The position numbers and the translations under genes were made by a program. The notes under the pieces were generated by a model, which ran no database searches, was not told the origin of the DNA, and worked only from the letters and a program-made list of their open reading frames with translations. A DNA stretch of 64,000 nucleotides from an uncultured Deferribacteres bacterium (GTDB lineage: Bacteria > Zhuqueibacterota > JdFR-76 > DREG01): positions 19,080 to 83,079 of the forward strand of contig CAJVYQ010000016.1 in assembly GCA_913009825.1 (NCBI GenBank), read 5' to 3'. Each line of letters opens with the position of its first letter. The stretch's first letter is position 1. This document shows positions 18,970-28,045 of this stretch, piece after piece.

Positions 18970-19149
18970 GATTTTATCAAAGAATCCGATCCAGACGTAG
19001 CTACGGGTGATATTTTTACTATTCAACAAAAACAGGTACAAACACCGGTCGTGACGGGAGGCGGTGATTAGCCACTGTATGAGCAGTATGAAAACGCATT
19101 TTTAGCCCCGGAAATTGGTCTTGTGAAAACATATAAGGTAAGCGGGTAA
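18970..19149 (+). pseudogene. Decayed coding fragment, possible C-terminus of an exported protein
   Basis: One frame reads DFIKESDPDVATGDIFTIQ and onward, is interrupted by TAG at 19069-19071, then continues PLYEQYENAFLAPEIGLVKT to a stop at 19147. The composition is protein-like, and FLAPEIGLVKTY resembles the ending of DUF3108-type periplasmic proteins. Upstream the frame is closed by several stops and has no start. I read it as the remnant of a lost gene; the similarity is from memory and weak. Confidence 0.35.
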
Positions 19150-19220
19150 CATGATCATTATTTTATAAGTAAAAAAGAATTAATTGATTTTCATATCGAT
19201 AAATAAAAGGAAACGGAAAA

Positions 19221-19787
19221 ATGGAAAAACGCTGCGACTGGGTGCCGGAAAATGTGCCGATTTATGTGGATTATCACGACAAAGAATGGGGCGTGCCGGT
19301 GCATGACGACCGGAAACTGTTTGAATTTCTGATCCTCGATGCATTTCAGGCCGGGTTGAGTTGGCTGACTATTTTGCGCAAGCGGGATCATTTTCGCAAA
19401 GTATTTGATAACTTCGATGCGGGAAAAATTGCCGGTTACGGAAATGAAAAAGTGAAACAATTATTGCAGGATCCGGGTATTATCCGCAACCGGCTGAAAG
19501 TGGGGGCAGCCATCAAAAATGCCCGGGCCTTTCTGCAGGCGCAGCAGGAATTTGGTAGTTTTGATCGTTATATTTGGGGATTTGTCGGCGGTAAAACCAT
19601 CCAAAACCGGTGGCATGTGATTAGTGAGATTCCGACAAAAAGTAAGGAGTCGGATACTATGAGCGAAGACATGAAAAAACGCGGTTTCAGTTTTGTCGGT
19701 TCCACGATTTGTTATGCTTTTATGCAGGCCGCCGGTTTGGTGAATGATCATACAGTGGACTGCTTTCGTTATGAAGAATTCGGATAA
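19221..19787 (+). CDS. tag: DNA-3-methyladenine glycosylase I
   Basis: 188 residues, ATG after AAGGAA. Tag removes 3-methyladenine from alkylated DNA in base-excision repair. The family's Zn-binding residues are visible: Cys5 in KRCDWV and His19 in YHDKEWG near the N-terminus, and NDHTVDCF (His, Cys) at the C-terminus. The helix-hairpin-helix core LFEFLILDAFQAGLSWLTIL is also conserved. Length is usual for the family. It stands alone, preceded by a decayed fragment, and is probably transcribed by itself. Confidence 0.95.
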   Translation: MEKRCDWVPENVPIYVDYHDKEWGVPVHDDRKLFEFLILDAFQAGLSWLTILRKRDHFRKVFDNFDAGKIAGYGNEKVKQLLQDPGIIRNRLKVGAAIKNARAFLQAQQEFGSFDRYIWGFVGGKTIQNRWHVISEIPTKSKESDTMSEDMKKRGFSFVGSTICYAFMQAAGLVNDHTVDCFRYEEFG

Positions 19788-20130
19788 GATTTTATGGATA
19801 TTGCCCACGAATAATAGTACTAACCGGTGATCTTTAAAATTGTAACTTTTCAAAAAGTTACAAAGATGGGGCCACAGAAAAAGCAAAAAATAAATTCATT
19901 TTTGGTTAAAACTCTCTCCGGGCAATAAAAATATTAGCTCATTCTAAAGTTTGTGAATTACATGTTTTTGCCGATAAAACTTTTACTGCAGCAGCGTATG
20001 TTCACAAATATAAATTCAACCTTTTTCGGGTTCCTGTTGTAATTTATTTTATCTTCTTGATTTTTAGAGAATCCTTTTGTGTTTATGTCGTAAATCATTT
20101 AAACAACCCCTAAAAGAAGGAGAACCTGAA
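19788..20130. other. Spacer between tag and the S9 peptidase
   Basis: A hairpin with arms TTGTAACTTTT and AAAAGTTACAA lies at 19840-19863. It resembles a transcription terminator, though it lacks a clean T-tract. No gene or clear promoter is seen in the remainder. Confidence 0.45.
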
Positions 20131-22494
20131 ATGTGGAAAAGAATCATCTGGTCCGGTTATTTGCTGCTATTTTTTATTAACCCTGTTTTTTCGCAAAAGG
20201 CCAATTTTCAACTGGCGGAAAAATTTGCGCCGGGAAAGATAAAAAAAATGGCAGGTTCCACCTCTGTGCGCCCCCACTGGCTGCACAAATCCAACAAGTT
20301 TTGGTACAGTTACAAAACCAGCGACGGCACTAATTTCTATCTGGTCGATCCGGAAAAGAAACAGAAACGACTGCTGTTTGATAATCTGTATATGGCAACG
20401 GAACTGATCAAATTGTTGGAAAAACCGTTCAACGAAAAAAATCTGCCCATCAAGAATATTAAATTCAAAAAAAACAATGACCTGTTCACCTTTCAGATCG
20501 ATAGTGTGAAATTGAAGTACATTTTAGCCACACGTAAAGTTTCCATCGTGGATACACTCAGGAAAAAGGAGGAGAAGAAAAAACTGGTCAATCAAAAATG
20601 GGCTAATTTTTCCCCGGACAGCGCTTATGTAGCGTATGCAAAAAATCACAATTTGTTTATCATGCGGAACAATGATCCCGATAGTGTGGAAATCCAACTG
20701 ACCCAAAATGGCGAGCGGTGGTACAGTTACGCTTATGATCGGGAAGATACATCCAAAACAAAGAAATTGCGTGCGCGTGCGCGCTGGTTCAAGGATTCTA
20801 AAAAGCTGTTTGTTGTGCGGCAGGACAGCCGGAAAGTGAAGGAACTTTGGGTGATCAATTCGTTGAAAAATCCGCGGCCGACGCTGGAAACCTACAAATA
20901 CGCCATGCCGGGCGAGGAAGAAGTGCCGCAAAGCGAACTGCTTATCATCGACATCGACACCACTAAAAAGATTGTAAAAATCGATACAAAAAAATGGATT
21001 GATCAGACCATTCGCGCTTATCCTACGGCAAAAAAATCGGACAAAATCTACTTTATCCGCCAGGATCGCACCTACAGCAAAATTGAATTGTGCGTTGCCG
21101 ATACCAGAACGGGAAAATCGAAAATGCTGATCAGCGAAGTTGCAAAGCCGTACATTTACAGTCCGCAGGTTGCCATACTCAACGAAGGGAAGGATATTAT
21201 CTGGTGGTCGGAAAAGGACGGTTGGGGACATTTTTATCTGTATGACGGCAACGGGCATCTGAAAAACAGGATTACGCAGGGAAATTTTGTTGTGGACCGG
21301 ATTACCAAGATCGATACGACAGGCCGAACCCTCTATTTTCCCGCGTATGGCCGCGAAAAGGGGATCGATCTCTATTACACGCTGTACTATCGTGTGGGAT
21401 TCGATGGCAAAAGGATGAAACTGCTGACGACGGAGAACGCCACCCATTCGCTGCGTACCTCTTCATTGGAATTGGTGAAGTATTTTGTGGATACTTATTC
21501 CCGGGTGGATGAAGTGCCCAAATCGGTTTTACGCGACCGGTACGGAAATGTCGTGCTGGAATTAAGCAAAACGGATATCTCCCGTCTGGTTGAAGCGGGC
21601 TGGAAAATGCCGGAAACCTTCCGGGTAAAAGCGGACGATGGCGTTACGGATCTGTTCGGCGTGATGTGGAAGCCGTTTGATTTGGATCCGGAGAAAAAAT
21701 ATCCGATCATCGCGTATTGTTATCCGGGCCCGCAGACGGAGCCGGTGCCGAGGTCGTTCTCGTTAAGTTCCAATGTGGCGTTAGCTCAGCTTGGCTTTAT
21801 CGTGGTGGCGGTTGGCAACCGCGGCGGCAGTCCCAAACGGTCAAAATATTTTCATGACTGGGGATACTGGAACAACCGGGATTATCCTTTGGCGGACAAC
21901 AAATATGCCATCGAACAGCTTGCCGACCGCTATTCATTCATCGATATCAACAAGGTTGGGATTTACGGCCATTCCGGCGGAGGGAACATGACTGCTGCCG
22001 CCATGTTTACCTATCCCGATTTTTATAAAGTAGGCGTCTCGTCATCGGGAAATCATGATAACAATATTTACAATAAATGGTGGGGTGAAATCCATTACGG
22101 TGTAAAAGTAGTAGAGAAAAAGAAGGAGAAAAAGAAGAAAGAGGACATGAAAAAGTCATCGGAGAAAAAGAAAGGGAAAAAGGGAAAAGAGGAGAAGATT
22201 AAATTCGAAACCAAAATCAAAACCAACCAGGAAATAGCTAAAAACCTGAAAGGACATCTGTTACTGGTGACCGGCGACATCGATAATAACGTTCATCCGG
22301 CTAACACAATCCGGGTGGTGAATGCGCTGATAAAGGCCGGTAAACGGTTCGATTTTATGATTATGCCGGGGAAACGACATGGATACGGAAATTACCGGAA
22401 ATATTTCCAGCGTATGATGTGGCGCTATTTTGCCCAGCATCTGTTAGGTGATTACCGGACGGATGTGGATATTTACCTGTATGAGAATTCATAA
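20131..22494 (+). CDS. Exported S9-family (DPP IV-like) serine peptidase
   Basis: 787 residues from ATG 20131 with AAGGAG upstream; the frame is open from 20077 but only this start gives a signal peptide (WKRIIWSGYLLLFF to FSQ). Residues ~25-500 form the eight-bladed propeller of dipeptidyl peptidase IV proteins, with repeated WFKDSKKLF-like strands. The alpha/beta hydrolase domain follows with YGHSGGGN (nucleophile Ser615), VTGDIDNNVH (acid) and GKRHGYG (His750). It should remove N-terminal dipeptides from peptides in the periplasm. Between the Ser and the Asp there is a Lys/Glu-rich stretch (~661-695). Strong family call. Confidence 0.9.
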   Translation: MWKRIIWSGYLLLFFINPVFSQKANFQLAEKFAPGKIKKMAGSTSVRPHWLHKSNKFWYSYKTSDGTNFYLVDPEKKQKRLLFDNLYMATELIKLLEKPFNEKNLPIKNIKFKKNNDLFTFQIDSVKLKYILATRKVSIVDTLRKKEEKKKLVNQKWANFSPDSAYVAYAKNHNLFIMRNNDPDSVEIQLTQNGERWYSYAYDREDTSKTKKLRARARWFKDSKKLFVVRQDSRKVKELWVINSLKNPRPTLETYKYAMPGEEEVPQSELLIIDIDTTKKIVKIDTKKWIDQTIRAYPTAKKSDKIYFIRQDRTYSKIELCVADTRTGKSKMLISEVAKPYIYSPQVAILNEGKDIIWWSEKDGWGHFYLYDGNGHLKNRITQGNFVVDRITKIDTTGRTLYFPAYGREKGIDLYYTLYYRVGFDGKRMKLLTTENATHSLRTSSLELVKYFVDTYSRVDEVPKSVLRDRYGNVVLELSKTDISRLVEAGWKMPETFRVKADDGVTDLFGVMWKPFDLDPEKKYPIIAYCYPGPQTEPVPRSFSLSSNVALAQLGFIVVAVGNRGGSPKRSKYFHDWGYWNNRDYPLADNKYAIEQLADRYSFIDINKVGIYGHSGGGNMTAAAMFTYPDFYKVGVSSSGNHDNNIYNKWWGEIHYGVKVVEKKKEKKKKEDMKKSSEKKKGKKGKEEKIKFETKIKTNQEIAKNLKGHLLLVTGDIDNNVHPANTIRVVNALIKAGKRFDFMIMPGKRHGYGNYRKYFQRMMWRYFAQHLLGDYRTDVDIYLYENS

Positions 22495-22644
22495 GTGAAC
22501 CGTTCAAAATGATCGCAACTATAAAGGTGTCCGGTCTAAACAATTATTTTGAACCTATCAATTTTACCGTTTGTAGGATGGATGTTATCTGCATCGGATC
22601 GAAAACGGTTCAAACAGAAAAGAAAATTTGCATTCGTAACTATT

Positions 22645-22746
22645 TAGAATCTGTCCGAAAACTATGAAAAATTACAAAAAATATCATTCCTGCGAAAGCG
22701 GGAATGACAGAAAAAGGTAATTTTCGGAAAGACACTATTTAGTGTC
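22645..22746. repeat. GTCTGTCCG-type inverted-repeat element
   Basis: Left part CTGTCCGAAAACTATG, right part TTTTCGGAAAGACACTATTT. The centre is a separate palindrome (22685-22706, CATTCC..GGAATG). The same architecture is seen at 57433-57574, and half of it at 8817-8841. Confidence 0.65.
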
Positions 22747-22866
22747 TTAACGAAAAGTGGAAAACATGCATCTTGCTTGTTTTATAAACTGTTTCGTTTC
22801 CTGCTTTTCAATAAGATTATAATTCAAACAAGATGTTTGATATACAATTTAGATACTTTTCGTTCA

Positions 22867-22990
22867 GCCTCTATTTATGTATGCCGGTTTTCTGAGCCCG
22901 ACCAGGAAAGCCATGCTGAGCCCTTCGTCAGGCTCTGGATAAACTCCAGCCGAAGCGTGGTTAATATTATAAACATACCTGAATAGCTGC
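22867..22990. repeat. GTAACTATTCAG-family element, copy 5 (TTCGAC-interior subfamily)
   Basis: Left end degenerate (CTCTATTTATGTATGCCGG), right end CATACCTGAATAGCTGC (22974-22990). The interior AGCCATGCTGAGCCCTTCGT matches the copies at 53151 and 54957. It lies directly upstream of the M14 gene, about 45 bases from its ribosome-binding site. Confidence 0.6.
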
Positions 22991-23044
22991 ATGTATTCTA
23001 TAAAATTTAGCTGGAAAATCATCACAGAAACGAAGGAGGTAAAC

Positions 23045-24976
23045 GTGTCAAAAACATCAGCATCATTTTTTCTCAGGTCTTCACTAAGGATATTTGTCCT
23101 TTTTTTGTTGGGGGCTAACCTGTCCGGATGGGCCAATGCGCAGGATTATGCTAAATACCAATCGTACGATGAGATGACGAAGTCGTTGAAGCAGATGGTG
23201 AAATCCGGCAAAAAGTTTGCCAAACTGGAGTCCATCGGCAAAACGTTGCAGGGGCGGAATATCTGGCTGGTGACCCTCGCTAATCCCGATGGAGCAGCGC
23301 TGAACGATCGTCCCGGTTTACTTGCGGCCGCTAATTTTGAGGGTGATCATCTGATTGGCAGTCAGCTTTCATTGGAGATGATCGATTATCTGCTGAAAAA
23401 TTACAGTACAGATGCAGAAGTAAAAAAGACCATGGATGAACATGTTTATTATTTCATTCCCCGGATGAATCCTGACGGTGCAGAAGCCATGTTTGCCAAG
23501 ATCAAAACCGGAAAAAAGACCAATGCCCACAAATTTGACGACGACAACGACGGCAGGTTGGACGAAGACGGGCCGGAAGATTTGAACAAAGACGGGTATA
23601 TCACCGTAATGCGTTTAAAAGATGCAAACGGCCGTTACATGGTTGATCCGAAAGATGCGCGGCTGATGAAAAAAGCAGATCCCGCCCAGGGTGAGACGGG
23701 AGTTTACAAACTTTATTGGGAAGGGGTGGATAACGACGGCGATGGTTTTATTGATGAAGACCCGCCCGGCGGCACAGACCTGAACCGGAATTTTCAGCAT
23801 GCTTATCCCTATTACAAGCCGGATGCGGGAAAATACATGGTGAGCGAGGCCGAATCCCGCGCGCTGATGGATTGGGTGGTTGCACACAGAAACGTGGCGG
23901 CTGTACTTACATTTAGTGAAAGTGACAATTTGATTGTACCACCCAATGCAAAAGGTAAGCTAAGCTCGGACAAGAGCATCGATCTGTTTCAATTTGCCGG
24001 TGAAAGCAACAGCGAAGTACGAAAAGTGGGAATGATTACCGCCCCGCGCCGGTTCGGAAGATTTGGCGGCATGTCCATGTTTCGGCGTTCGCAGCAACAG
24101 CAGTCCGGCAGGTCTCGTATACCGCGAAAACCGGTTACAACCGTAAATAAAGCTGATCTTGCTTATTTTACCAAAATCAGCAAAAAATATAGGGAGATCA
24201 CCGGCATTAAAAACCAGCCGCCGCTCAGAACTCCCGAAGGGGCCTTTTTTCAGTACGGCTATTTTCAGTACGGCGTTCCTTCCTTTTCAACACCGGGGTG
24301 GGGCTTACATGAGCCTGCCGGAAAAAAGGAAAAAACGGCCGGATCGATGGGTTCGAAAGAAGGCGTGAAAGCCGGAAGTTCTGCCATGCGCGGCAGGATG
24401 ATGGGCGCAGGAAGAGGGGTAGCGAAAGGGAACAAGCGGGGCATGGACGCTAAGCTGTTAAAATGGATGGACCGGGAAAAAATAAACGGGTTTATCGACT
24501 GGCAAACGTTCAAACATCCCACATTGGGGCAGGTGGAGATCGGAGGTTTTATTCCCTACGCCGTAACCAATCCTCCGGCAGGAAGAATAAAAGAGCTGGG
24601 AGAAAAGCACGGTAAATTTGCCGTCTATCTATCTTCGCTGTTTCCACGTATCCGCATCGCTAAGACAGAGGTTGAAAACCACGGCGGCGGCATTTTCACC
24701 GTGAAGGCGGAAATTGAAAACAGCGGTTTTCTGCCCACCGCTTTGCAGCATGGCGTGGTATCCGGATCGGTTAAACCGACGATGGTTCAGCTTGAAGTGA
24801 AACCCGATCAGATTATTTCCGGGAATAATAAAACGAATTTTTTCCAGTCTTTAGCCGGTTCGAAGAATCGCCAAAAATATGAATGGATCATAAAAGGAAA
24901 AACCGGCGCCAAGATTGAATTGAAAGTTGTATCACAAAAAGCCGGTTCGGATAAAACTGTGATCACGTTACAATAA
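23045..24976 (+). CDS. M14-family carboxypeptidase paralogue, predicted inactive
   Basis: 643 residues from GTG 23045, which has GGAGG at 23035-23039; an ATG at 22991 in frame lacks a site and would hide the signal peptide (FVLFLLGANLSGWANAQ). The fold matches M14 zinc carboxypeptidases and the next gene, with shared PRMNPDG and DLNRNF motifs. However, the Zn motif HxxE is replaced by Glu99-Gly-Asp-His102, the third His by Ser291 (LTFSESDN), and the catalytic Glu is missing (SFSTPGW where the neighbour has SFSNELW). Two Asp-rich calcium-type loops (DDDNDGRLDEDG; VDNDGDGFIDED) are inserted. Probably a binding pseudo-peptidase. C-terminal ~120 residues form a beta-sandwich. Confidence 0.85.
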   Translation: MSKTSASFFLRSSLRIFVLFLLGANLSGWANAQDYAKYQSYDEMTKSLKQMVKSGKKFAKLESIGKTLQGRNIWLVTLANPDGAALNDRPGLLAAANFEGDHLIGSQLSLEMIDYLLKNYSTDAEVKKTMDEHVYYFIPRMNPDGAEAMFAKIKTGKKTNAHKFDDDNDGRLDEDGPEDLNKDGYITVMRLKDANGRYMVDPKDARLMKKADPAQGETGVYKLYWEGVDNDGDGFIDEDPPGGTDLNRNFQHAYPYYKPDAGKYMVSEAESRALMDWVVAHRNVAAVLTFSESDNLIVPPNAKGKLSSDKSIDLFQFAGESNSEVRKVGMITAPRRFGRFGGMSMFRRSQQQQSGRSRIPRKPVTTVNKADLAYFTKISKKYREITGIKNQPPLRTPEGAFFQYGYFQYGVPSFSTPGWGLHEPAGKKEKTAGSMGSKEGVKAGSSAMRGRMMGAGRGVAKGNKRGMDAKLLKWMDREKINGFIDWQTFKHPTLGQVEIGGFIPYAVTNPPAGRIKELGEKHGKFAVYLSSLFPRIRIAKTEVENHGGGIFTVKAEIENSGFLPTALQHGVVSGSVKPTMVQLEVKPDQIISGNNKTNFFQSLAGSKNRQKYEWIIKGKTGAKIELKVVSQKAGSDKTVITLQ

Positions 24977-25024
24977 TTATTATTATCGGATAAAACTCAT
25001 TCATGAAAAAATGGAGAATTTTCA

Positions 25025-26812
25025 ATGAAGATATTTCAAAATAATTGTGTATTTATATCGACCCTGTTTTTTGTATTTTATCTTTCATCCTCTCTGGTTT
25101 TTGCCCAGAAAAAATATGCCTCGGATCCGCAATTCAAGGTGAAGATCGATTTTGACCGCTGGCATGATGTGCATGAACTGGACGATGATATGAAGCGTCT
25201 GGAAAAAACCTATCCCAAATTTCTGAAAACCATCGTCATCGGCAAAAGTTATAACGGTCTGCCTTTCATGGGAACCATCATCAACAACCCGGATACGGGA
25301 CCGGAGATGAGCAAAGCCGCCATGTATATCGAAGCCAATGTGCACGGCAACGAAATCCAGGGCGGCGAGGTTTGCCTTTATACAATCTGGTATTTGATGG
25401 AAAATTACGGCCGTATCGACAAAGTGACCCAATTGGTCGATGAGCGAGTATTTTATATTTTCCCCACTGTTAACCCGGACGGCCGTCAGTATTTTCTGGA
25501 AGGAACCGGCGGCGGCGCCAGATCCGGACAAGTGCCGGTGGATAACGACAACGACGGCTTGTATGACGAGGATGGTCCCAACGATTTGAACGGAAACGGC
25601 GTTATCGAGCAGATCATCAAATATGTTCCCGGTAAAGGGGATTATCGGAAAAATGTGGACGATCCGCGTATTTTGGAACGGGTGAAATTCGGTGAAAAAG
25701 GCGATTACATCCTGTTGGGTTCGGAAGGGATCGATGATGACGGCGATGGGATGGTGAACGAAGACGGCCCCGGCGGATACGATCCCAACCGGAATTATGC
25801 CGCGGACTGGCAGCCGAACTATATTCAGAACGGCGCCATGGATTATCCGTTTCAGCTTCCCCATTCCCGGGCGGAGAATGAATTTTGGTTAGCCCATCCG
25901 AATATTGCCGGCGTTCAGTCTTATCATAATGCCGGCGGCATGATTTTGCGCGGCCCCGGCGCCAAATGGCAGGGCGAATACCCCGGCAAGGATATTTCCG
26001 TTTATGATAAGCTGGGTAAAAAGGGCGAGCGGATTCTGCCTTTTTATCGCTACATGATCATCTGGAAGGACCTGTACACGGTTCACGGCGGCTCCATCGA
26101 TTGGACCAACGACGGTCTGGGAATTATCTCTTTTTCCAATGAATTATGGAGTCGCAGGCAATATTTTACCAGTTCTGAACTTCAGAAACAGACCGGGGAT
26201 CCCAACAGCCCCATTTCCCGTCAGAAAAGTCGTTATTTTTTTAACGACCGTCTTGAATTCGGCGATGAGTTTGTGGATTGGCACGAGTTCAATCATCCTC
26301 AGTATGGCAAAGTAGAAATGGGCGGCCGGTGGAAAAAGACCATGGGCCGTCTGCCGCCGCGGTTCATGAACGAAGAATTGTGTCATCGCAATATGGCATT
26401 TTCTCTCTATCAGGCAGATCAGATGCCGTTGATGCAAGCCGGCGAGCATTCTGTTAAAAAACTGGGAGGCAATGTTTATCGTGTCTGGGTCGATTTTATC
26501 AATCCGAAACTGGCGCCCACCATTACCGCTAAAGCAGCAGAAAATTCTGTTGTACAACCCGATTTGCTGCTGCTGAAAGGCAACGTGGATGTGGTTTCGG
26601 TGAGTCTGGTTCGCGACAAAAAAACACAGGATTACATTAAACCGGTCACAAAACGAATCGACCAGCATGATCTGAAACGGATTATGATTCGCAACGGACA
26701 TCCGGGAAAAACCACCCGAACATTCCAGTATCTCGTAAAGGGCTCCGGGAAAATAACCGTTATTTATGATAGTGTAAAGGGTGGAAAGGCGAGTACGTCT
26801 TTTTCTCTGTGA
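25025..26812 (+). CDS. M14-family zinc carboxypeptidase, exported
   Basis: 595 residues, ATG after GGAGAA, with a Sec signal ending SLVFAQ. Zn ligands are intact: NVHGNE gives His107 and Glu110, and SYHNAGG gives His301. NRNYA supplies the substrate-binding Asn-Arg, and SFSNELW the catalytic Glu373. Like its neighbour it has two Asp-rich calcium-type loops (VDNDNDGLYDEDG; IDDDGDGMVNEDG) inserted in the catalytic domain. A beta-sandwich occupies the last ~130 residues. It follows its dead paralogue by 48 bases and is probably co-transcribed. The pair works in the cell envelope on peptides, with the S9 enzyme upstream. Confidence 0.9.
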   Translation: MKIFQNNCVFISTLFFVFYLSSSLVFAQKKYASDPQFKVKIDFDRWHDVHELDDDMKRLEKTYPKFLKTIVIGKSYNGLPFMGTIINNPDTGPEMSKAAMYIEANVHGNEIQGGEVCLYTIWYLMENYGRIDKVTQLVDERVFYIFPTVNPDGRQYFLEGTGGGARSGQVPVDNDNDGLYDEDGPNDLNGNGVIEQIIKYVPGKGDYRKNVDDPRILERVKFGEKGDYILLGSEGIDDDGDGMVNEDGPGGYDPNRNYAADWQPNYIQNGAMDYPFQLPHSRAENEFWLAHPNIAGVQSYHNAGGMILRGPGAKWQGEYPGKDISVYDKLGKKGERILPFYRYMIIWKDLYTVHGGSIDWTNDGLGIISFSNELWSRRQYFTSSELQKQTGDPNSPISRQKSRYFFNDRLEFGDEFVDWHEFNHPQYGKVEMGGRWKKTMGRLPPRFMNEELCHRNMAFSLYQADQMPLMQAGEHSVKKLGGNVYRVWVDFINPKLAPTITAKAAENSVVQPDLLLLKGNVDVVSVSLVRDKKTQDYIKPVTKRIDQHDLKRIMIRNGHPGKTTRTFQYLVKGSGKITVIYDSVKGGKASTSFSL

Positions 26813-26889
26813 TTTTTTTGTGCCCGGGCAGGAAACGAATCCCGCCCGGGCAATTTTTTTTAACGCAGAGATATGATAGGAGAGTAAGT

Positions 26890-27267
26890 ATGAAAACTGT
26901 TTTTACGCAAAATGCGCCTGTACCGGCCGGTCATTATTCCCAGGCGGTGGCACACAACGGCATGGTTTATATTTCCGGGCAGTTGGCTGTCGATCCCGAA
27001 ACGGGAGAGAAAAAATTAGAGACCATAGAAGAACAGACAGAACAGGTACTTAAAAATGTTGCTGCGATACTAAAAGCGGCGGGAAGCAGTTTGGATAAAG
27101 TGCTGAAAACAACTGTTTATATTGCCGACATCGAACTTTGGGGACGAGTGAATGAGATTTATGCGGCATTTTTTGGTGAACACAAACCTGCCCGCGCTGT
27201 GGTGCCGACGAAAAATCTGCATTTCGGTTTTCTCATTGAAATGGAAGCTGTTGCCTGGGTAGATTGA
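26890..27267 (+). CDS. ridA: RidA-family (YjgF/YER057c/UK114) enamine/imine deaminase
   Basis: 125 residues from ATG 26890 with AGGAGAG upstream; the open frame extends to 26809 but that part is not family-like. RidA hydrolyses reactive enamine/imine intermediates formed by PLP enzymes. Diagnostic segments are HYSQAVAHNGMVYISGQ at the start, the KVLKTTVYIADI strand, and the trimer-interface PARAVVP with its catalytic Arg, then LIEMEAVAWV. Cytoplasmic. Confidence 0.92.
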   Translation: MKTVFTQNAPVPAGHYSQAVAHNGMVYISGQLAVDPETGEKKLETIEEQTEQVLKNVAAILKAAGSSLDKVLKTTVYIADIELWGRVNEIYAAFFGEHKPARAVVPTKNLHFGFLIEMEAVAWVD

Positions 27268-28045
27268 GAATTGCAGCTCATTCACCGAATCGGCAGCTTG
27301 TCGGGCAAACGGCAAAACAATTTTTGGGAAAAAAGAATGTTAATCTCTCATTATGACCAGTTTAGCTTTAGTCATTTCAAATACTGTGTCTCATAGGACA
27401 CTCTTATTTGAGGCATTATCTTTGACTTGATACTCTCCGACAATCCCTCAGTTGTAACCGGTCACAGGAGTAAAAATTAACACTCGCCTGAAGCTGAAGC
27501 AACAGGCTTAAATATTGAAGCACCCTAAAGGGCGCTTCAGCGTCCTGCCACTTTTGAGCCTGAGGGTTTATCCTCAGGCGGTATTGCGAACATCCCTGTG
27601 ATTGGTTACCCTCAGTTGTATGCAACCGCCAGGTTGAAGATGGTTTTTATGTCCCAAAGGACAATTTGAAAATAATCCCGACATGAATGCCGGAGCTATT
27701 TTCAATATATCCATTTGGGATAAGAAGATCAAAGCGAAAACAAACCATGAACCATGAATGTTTTCTGCTCACAACATAAAACCAAAAGTCAAGGAAAACT
27801 TATGGGTAATGCTAAGCTCTTAAGAGGGGACTTTTGCCTTCCCTTTTATAGAGAACGGATTATAGAATAACAATTATATCCGGAATATGTCGATCACGAT
27901 TCCCAATTTGACGGGATAAAGAATCTCAAATTTATGTGGTCAGAGATTTCTTACTTCTTGTCTTTGGGCAGGTCCGTCCCTTCGAAAACCACCCTGAAGA
28001 AAACTTCGGTGGCAGAAATAGAAATAATATGGGAGGTTATTTATC
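27268..28045. other. Gene-free stretch with three hairpins
   Basis: No gene is credible here. Hairpins: 27517-27538 (GAAGCACCCT / AGGGCGCTTC), 27558-27579 (GCCTGAGG / CCTCAGGC) and a longer imperfect one at 27652-27720 (TCCCAAAGGACA... against ...TCCATTTGGGA). The first two resemble the interior of the element at 47287-47446, so they are probably decayed dispersed repeats. Confidence 0.5.

Larger units (their letters stand above)
22495..23044. other. Gene-free stretch with two repeat families
   Basis: Contains a left end of the GTAACTATTCAG family (GTAACTATTTAG, 22636-22647), a GTCTGTCCG-type element (22645-22746) and a further element (22867-22990). No credible gene is present before the M14 start. 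Confidence 0.65.

Noticed and set aside
18970..19149. TAG at 19069 as pyrrolysine or other recoded codon
   Set aside because: No start, upstream stops in frame and no recoding signal; simple decay is the economical reading.
20524..21447. 307-codon open frame on the minus strand
   Set aside because: Antisense to the S9 peptidase propeller, no ribosome-binding site, composition of a shadow frame.
22645..22746. Intrinsic terminator for the S9 peptidase gene
   Set aside because: Matches elsewhere show it is a dispersed repeat; it is 150 bases past the stop and has no T-tract directly after the hairpin.
25085..25864. 259-codon open frame on the minus strand
   Set aside because: Antisense to the active M14 gene, whose zinc motifs and signal peptide are clear.
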